From: Melghirimyces algeriensis
GTDB lineage: Bacteria > Bacillota > Bacilli > Thermoactinomycetales > DSM-45169
NCBI RefSeq assembly: GCF_900182565.1
Contig: NZ_FXTI01000003.1
Span: forward strand, 248,001-312,000
DNA length: 64,000 nucleotides
Direction: 5' to 3'
Shown here: piece by piece, positions 56,406-64,000 of the stretch
Numbering within the stretch: position 1 is the stretch's first letter
How the letters are laid out: each line of letters opens with the position of its first letter
Notes under the pieces: generated by a model
The model's input: only the letters and a program-made list of their open reading frames with translations
Database searches by the model: none
Told to the model about the DNA's origin: nothing
Position numbers and translations under genes: made by a program

Positions 56406-57114
56406 ATGATCGAGCATCGGACACCCGCCCACAAAAAGGCCAAGGAATTGGCCAAGTACTTGCGCGGGGAACGGCCGAACTATGATTACCTGAAAAGTGT
56501 CTTCCGCCACCTGAGAAACTGAATTGGAAGTGGAGGTGCCCCAGGCACCCAAAAAACTGCCCTATGTTCCTACCGAGGAGGAAATTCGACGGTATTACGA
56601 AGCGGTGTGGAAAGCGAAAAATATTCAGGACATGATGATCATCAAAACCCTTCTTTATACTGGAGTCCGGGTGAGTGAACTGGTCGGAATCCGCCTGACG
56701 GATGTCGACTTGCAGCATTGTCAGATCCGGATCAATCAAGGTAAGGGCAAGAAAGATCGGGTGGTCCCATTTCCGCCAGCCTTCAAAGAAACGTTGGCTC
56801 TCCATATCCAGCATGCTAAACAAAACGGAGGCACCTACCTATTTGAATCCAATTGGAAAAAGAAATACACGGACCGCGGGATCCGTAAAATCCTCAAAAA
56901 GTATTCCGACCAGGCGGGGATGGAACAATCCATCTCCCCCCACAAGCTCCGTCACTTTTTGCTGACCTGCTTGAAAAAGAAAGGGATCGACGATGCCTTA
57001 ATCCAGCCGTACTCAGGGCATGCCAGTCGGCAGTCCTTGGAGGTTTATTCGAAGTTAGCGATCACAGAGGCGCAAGGAGAATATAACCGAGTGATCCACG
57101 AGTTTCCGGTATAA
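56406..57114 (+). pseudogene. tyrosine recombinase (TnpI/XerC-like), one frameshift
   Basis: ATG 56406 (GAGGAG) gives an N-terminal core-binding piece ending FRHLRN at a TGA; one base over, [21 protein letters not shown] continues. Catalytic residues are visible: Arg in [28 protein letters not shown] and the final Tyr in LEVYSKLA. Probably the resolvase of the transposon; the break is between domains. Confidence 0.8.
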
Positions 57115-60259
<3,145 letters not shown>

Positions 60260-60357
60260 TTGCTGAATACCTCCGGATTTAATTAATAGCACACTGCAGT
60301 GTTTACCAGAGCGGTATCTCGCCATCCCTACCGGGCACCATTGAAAAAAACCGGCTC

Positions 60358-60395
60358 TTTAGCGTACAATTTTCTTTTTTCGGTCCGCTGACCCC
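60358..60395 (-). repeat. Tn3-family right inverted repeat
   Basis: Read from the end: GGGGTCAGCGGACCG ... TTGTACGCTAAA; differs from the left repeat at positions 8, 34 and 38. Confidence 0.9.
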
Positions 60396-60662
60396 TGCTT
60401 CGACAGGGGCGCGCTTTTTGATGGGCGAGGAGGTGATGGAGCATACACGATCCCCCAATTAATTCCACCTAGAACTGTATATATTACATGTATCTCGGAC
60501 TACCCCCTTGTTAATGTGATCCTGAACCATCGGTTACAGGAGATCTGGGGGGGACAACGTCCTGCGTTTCGGATTCGAGGTGAAATTCAAACCAATCAGT
60601 TGGAGGATCAGGAAGTATAACTAAAACCTAAAGAGTGCTCCAATTTATGTAGCAATATCAAA
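60396..60662. other. flank beyond the transposon, gene tail remnant
   Basis: Begins with the TGCTT duplication. A frame ending at 60620 reads VILNHRLQEIWGGQRPAFRI and stops after QLEDQEV; it looks like a coding tail without a start. No family recognised. Confidence 0.35.
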
Positions 60663-61339
60663 TTATTGTGAACCTAGCTCCTTTAACAGAGGTAATAACC
60701 CCCATAGGTTCTGGAGAACGTATTCCGGCGATGGGAGGTCCAGGGGCCAAGAATCTTGTTGCTTTAGCCAGGCGACTTTCATGCCAGCCTGTCGGGCACC
60801 GGTAACATCGTTTATCGGATGATCACCAACGTAAAGGCACTCTTCAGGTAAAATCCCTAAACGTTTAGCACCGCGATGAAAAAGAACAGGATCAGGCTTT
60901 TTTATTCCTTCCTCCTCTGATACAAGCACCGCATTGATATAGGGAGAGAGCCCTAATTGGTGAATATTTGCCTTTTGGAACACAGTTTCTCCATTCGTAA
61001 TAATTGCTGTCTTTAATCCTGTGTTTCTCAGTAATCGGAGAAGTTGGCGAGCGCAAGGACGGCTGACACAGTGGGGAGCGAAACTACTTTGGTATTCTTC
61101 TAACAGGCTCTCGTACGCTAAACCTTCGATTGGCCATTCCTGTAACAGTTGTTTATACACTTGGTCTTTGGTCACATACCCACCTGTATCCAATTGAATA
61201 AACCGATTACACCACTCGTTCAACGGAACGGATTGAAGTTTGTTGTAATGCTGGTGGTACTGAGCCTGAATAAATCTGCGAAGAGACTCGCTACGTTTAG
61301 CAATGTTTCGTCTAGATTGAACAGAACGGCTCGTATCAT
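60663..61339 (-). pseudogene. HAD hydrolase, frameshifted and with altered nucleophile
   Basis: ATG 61337-61339 (AGGAGG) gives MIRAVLFNLDETLLN, where the usual first Asp of FDLDETL is Asn. A frameshift after about residue 16 leads to SESLRRFIQAQYHQHYNKL; motifs ITNGE, KKPDP and YVGDHPINDVTGA remain. Both the nucleophile and the frame are lost, so it is probably dead. Confidence 0.75.
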
Positions 61340-61588
61340 CATATCCTCCTAGCATCGGATTTTTACTTGATCATATCACAGTCAAAACTCTCTCTAGTTT
61401 GGGAGTTAAAAGCGGGGTGAGAAGTAATTGTTCCTTGAAAAAGTAAAGACATCACACAATTCTCTAAAGAAGCATGATTCTTACCCGGACCCTAAGCTCG
61501 CTGGTATCACTATATACATTAACGGTTGCTGTGCGGCGGTTCTGCCCCTATTGGTGAGTTTTGGATGCAGAATATTATCTTAATTTCA

Positions 61589-61617
61589 TTTACTTGTCTT
61601 CACAAGTCTGTTACAAT
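61589..61617 (+). promoter_or_regulatory. promoter of the sensor kinase
   Basis: -35 TTTACT (61589-61594), 17 bp, -10 TACAAT (61612-61617). Confidence 0.6.
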
Positions 61618-61644
61618 ACAAACATAAAGTGAATAGATTGTGAC

Positions 61645-61688
61645 GGCAAAGGCGCCTTCAATGTTTACCATTGGGGTGCCTTTTTGCC
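61645..61688 (+). terminator. leader terminator (attenuator) of the kinase operon
   Basis: GGCAAAGGCGCCTTCAATG pairs with CATTGGGGTGCC-TTTTTGCC between the promoter and the start codon. The downstream ANTAR protein is of a kind that prevents such termination. Confidence 0.7.
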
Positions 61689-61712
61689 AAAAAGGAGAAA
61701 GACGATGCGGTG

Positions 61713-63110
61713 ATGTCGATTGAGAATCTTTGCAGAAAACACACTTCATTGACGGATGAAGATATCCAGCAAATCTGCGATTTGAGTAAAAATCTCCAAA
61801 TGATCGCTGATCTGTCCCAAGCGAATGTATTTATCGATTGTCCGGTCCAAGACGGCCCCCACGCCGTAGTGGTTGCGGAAGCGAGCCCCTCGACGGGATC
61901 TTCCCTGTACAAGAAATCCGTTGTGGGACAGTGGGCCTATGAGATGTACGAGCCAGCGGTGGCACGGACTCATCAGACGGGAGAACCTACCATTCGCAAC
62001 CGGGCGATTACTCAAGAGGGGAAAACGGTAAAACAAAGTGTGGTTCCAGTAAAGAACGATCAAGGCAAAACGATCGGCTCCCTGATTATGGAGCAGGATA
62101 TCAGTCTGCAGCTACGGCATGAGAACCAACTGCGTGCCCTATCTCATACAACGGAGCATCTCAGCGAGACGTTGATGGGGATGACAGAGCAGGGGTCGCT
62201 GATCTCCGATCTGATTCAGGAAGCGCTGTTCCTGGTGAACCGTAAAGGCCACATTGTCTACGCGAATACACAGGCGCTCAATTTGCTGGGGGAGAATAAA
62301 GGACAGGAAGTCCCAGTAGAAGATCAGCTTGAGTTTCTTCGCGACCTGGATTACCGATCACACGTGGTTCACTATGAAGAAGTCCGATCGGGGAGAAAGA
62401 CGCTGGGGGTCAAGAGCATCAGTCTGCGAAAGGACAACCGGCGCATCGGCACCCTGTTGATGATTCGGGATGTAACGGAACTTCGGGAAAAAGAGCGGCA
62501 ACTAATGGTGAAATCTACGGTGATCAAGGAGATTCACCATCGGGTGAAGAACAACCTGCAGATGATCGCCAGCCTCCTTCGCCTGCAAATGAGGAGGACT
62601 CGCTCTAAAGAAGTGAAAAGCATCTTTCAGGAGAGTCTGAATCGAATCCTCAGCATCGCCTCCGTCCACGAGATCTTCTCCAATACCGGTCTGGAAGAAG
62701 TGGAGATCCTGGAGATGATGAAAAAGATCGGGGCAAAGCTGGTGGTGAACGGTCAACCTGACAAGGAGATTGAAATCGCTTTCACTGGGAAACCGATCAT
62801 TCTCTCATCCGACAAGGCGGTGTCGCTGGCCCTGGTGGTGAATGAGCTGATCCAGAACAGTGTTGAACACGCCTTTGTTGACCAGCCATACGGTCGGATC
62901 GGAGTACACCTTGAGCCCCTGGGGTATGAGGTACGGGTACGGATTTGGGATGATGGATACGGGTTACCCACCGAGCGAAACGAGGGAGCTTCACTCGGTC
63001 TGCAAATTGTTCGGACCTTGGTGGAACAGGACTTAGCCGGTTCCTTCTCCATCTTTCCGACAACAAAAGGGACTGAAGCGATCGTCCAGATTCCGTTGGA
63101 GGAGGGATAA
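61713..63110 (+). CDS. EutW/PdtaS-like sensor histidine kinase
   Basis: 465 residues. N-terminal H_kinase_N-type GAF-like domain (FIDCPVQDGPHAVVVAEASPS), a PAS domain at about 195-265 (ALFLVNRKGHIVYANTQALNLLG), HisKA_2 with IHHRVKNNLQMIASLLRLQ near 270, and HATPase_c (LALVVNELIQNSVEHAF, DDGYGLP, LGLQIVRTLVEQDL). It should phosphorylate the ANTAR regulator one base downstream. AGGAG is 13 bp from the ATG, with a two-codon ORF (ATG CGG TGA, 61705) between. Confidence 0.9.
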   Translation: MSIENLCRKHTSLTDEDIQQICDLSKNLQMIADLSQANVFIDCPVQDGPHAVVVAEASPSTGSSLYKKSVVGQWAYEMYEPAVARTHQTGEPTIRNRAITQEGKTVKQSVVPVKNDQGKTIGSLIMEQDISLQLRHENQLRALSHTTEHLSETLMGMTEQGSLISDLIQEALFLVNRKGHIVYANTQALNLLGENKGQEVPVEDQLEFLRDLDYRSHVVHYEEVRSGRKTLGVKSISLRKDNRRIGTLLMIRDVTELREKERQLMVKSTVIKEIHHRVKNNLQMIASLLRLQMRRTRSKEVKSIFQESLNRILSIASVHEIFSNTGLEEVEILEMMKKIGAKLVVNGQPDKEIEIAFTGKPIILSSDKAVSLALVVNELIQNSVEHAFVDQPYGRIGVHLEPLGYEVRVRIWDDGYGLPTERNEGASLGLQIVRTLVEQDLAGSFSIFPTTKGTEAIVQIPLEEG

Positions 63111-63111
63111 C

Positions 63112-63699
63112 ATGCCGGAACGCATCCTAGTGGCGGAAGATGAATCGATCATGCGTATGGATCTGAAGGAGATGCTGATGGAAGCGGGATACGAAATCGC
63201 CGGGGAAGCCGGCGACGGAGAGCGGGCGGTGGAATTGTCCTACCGCTTTCGCCCTGACCTGATCATCATGGACATCAAGATGCCGAAGATGAACGGGATC
63301 AAAGCGAGCCGGATCATCACCCGTTCTCTACAGATTCCCATCCTGCTATTGACTGCGTACAGCCAGAGGGAGTTGATAGAGCAGGCGAAAGACGCGCTGG
63401 TTACCGGTTATCTGGTAAAGCCAGTCCGCGAATCGGACCTGATTCCGGCGGTGGAAGTCGCCCTCGCCCAAGCTGGACGAATCGCCTCTATGCAACAGAA
63501 GATGGACACAGTGGAGCAGAAACTCAAGGATCGAAAGGTGGTGGAACGAGCGAAGGGCCTATTGATGAAACAGTACGACTGGTCGGAAGAACAGGCATAT
63601 CAGTATCTGCGGAAGAGCAGTATGGACCGGCAAATACCCATCGGTGAGCGGGCCGGGGAGATTTTGAAGAAGCAAGAAGGAAAAGTATATCAAAAATGA
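63112..63699 (+). CDS. response regulator with ANTAR RNA-binding domain (EutV-like)
   Basis: 195 residues. Receiver: VAEDESIMRMD, phospho-Asp in LIIMDIKMPKMNG, LLTAYS, LVKPV. After a helix, ANTAR (KVVERAKGLLMKQYDWSEEQAYQYLRKSS) binds two-hairpin RNA and blocks terminators. 1 bp after the kinase. Confidence 0.93.
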   Translation: MPERILVAEDESIMRMDLKEMLMEAGYEIAGEAGDGERAVELSYRFRPDLIIMDIKMPKMNGIKASRIITRSLQIPILLLTAYSQRELIEQAKDALVTGYLVKPVRESDLIPAVEVALAQAGRIASMQQKMDTVEQKLKDRKVVERAKGLLMKQYDWSEEQAYQYLRKSSMDRQIPIGERAGEILKKQEGKVYQK

Positions 63700-63717
63700 A
63701 TAGAAAAAGAGGCAATG

Positions 63718-63761
63718 GCGCCCAAGAACCCTCATCAGAGGGAGTTTCTTGGGTGCTTTTC
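63718..63761 (+). terminator. terminator between the ANTAR gene and the amidotransferase-like gene
   Basis: GCGCCCAAGAA / TTCTTGGGTGC with an inner CCCTC-ATCA-GAGGG stem and TTTT. A plausible target of the ANTAR protein. Confidence 0.75.
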
Positions 63762-63780
63762 TGTTAAGGGAGGCAAAAAG

Positions 63781-64000
63781 ATGGGGAAGAAACCGTTAAT
63801 CGGCATCACCGGATACCACGTTCGGGGAGAGGAGGGGTACGGTGGGAGCTTTCGCGGGTTACCCGGTCAGGGATTCAGCATCGTCGGCCACGACTATATT
63901 CGCGCGGTCGAGCGGACGGGTGGTGTGGCTGTGGGAGTTCCCGTCGGAAGACAGAAAGATTGCCGCACCATCCTGGAAGGGTTGGACGGTCTGGTCTTGA
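63781..64000 (+). CDS. gamma-glutamyl-gamma-aminobutyrate hydrolase-like (peptidase C26), partial
   Basis: ATG 63781 after GGGAGG; runs off the right edge after 73 codons. KPLIGITGY and GHDYIRAVERTGGVAVGVPV fit the PuuD/C26 class-I amidotransferase start; the catalytic Cys is outside. It suggests that the two-component system controls use of a glutamylated amine or related nitrogen source. Confidence 0.7.
   Translation, partial: MGKKPLIGITGYHVRGEEGYGGSFRGLPGQGFSIVGHDYIRAVERTGGVAVGVPVGRQKDCRTILEGLDGLVL

Overview
The window looks like chromosome of a low- to mid-GC, endospore-forming member of the Bacillota. Support includes strong Shine-Dalgarno sites (AGGAGG), a YunB-type sporulation protein, a GerA-type germination receptor fragment, YneB/YnzC neighbours, a yybP-ykoY manganese riboswitch and an ACR3-type ars operon. 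A member of Thermoactinomycetaceae or a relative is plausible, but that is inference from gene content. Many genes are broken by single frameshifts or stops, so either the region is decaying or the assembly has indel errors.

Left end (1-11.5 kb): a MurF-family ligase gene on the minus strand is cut in two. The N-terminal half (with the P-loop) lies at 11053-11481 and the C-terminal half at 202-1182. Between them is a 9.89 kb element bounded by the 7-bp direct repeat ACGTATT. A SprA/SpoIVCA-like large serine recombinase ends 20 bp inside the left boundary. Joining the halves across the repeat restores one reading frame of about 461 codons. Joining the element ends gives a dyad-symmetric attP (two 11-bp arms, 10/11 complementary). 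This is the architecture of sporulation gene-interrupting elements (skin in sigK, SPbeta in spsM), here in a mur ligase gene. Cargo: MFS transporters, a methyltransferase, a small HTH protein, a frameshifted prfC and a TetR-DoxX operon.

Middle (11.6-47.9 kb): TerC under a Mn riboswitch; a TauE-type permease with unusual upstream palindromes; ynzC/yneB; an M42 peptidase; arsR-acr3-arsC; TetR plus a flavin monooxygenase fused to a metallo-beta-lactamase domain; PhzF; an oxidoreductase; several regulator/transporter pairs (TetR-MFS, MerR-MFS, MarR-MFS) with readable operators; a PepSY protein; a PL3 pectate lyase; LysR/SDR; yunB; flavin reductase/ArsR; a secreted beta-gamma-crystallin-like protein; and a MocR/PaiB/LysE group that shares a duplicated regulatory sequence.

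Right (47.95-60.40 kb): a complete Tn3-family transposon of 12,446 bp with 38-bp terminal inverted repeats (35/38 identical) and a perfect 5-bp target duplication TGCTT. It carries three MFS genes or remnants, a persulfide-type operon (ArsR-rhodanese, rhodanese, MBL hydrolase, MFS), a broken ynfA, a tnpA spread over several frames, a frameshifted tyrosine recombinase and an intact rifampin phosphotransferase-like gene. Beyond it lie a HAD pseudogene and an EutW/EutV-like sensor kinase and ANTAR antiterminator, whose transcripts contain leader terminators, followed by the start of a class-I-glutamine-amidotransferase-like hydrolase.
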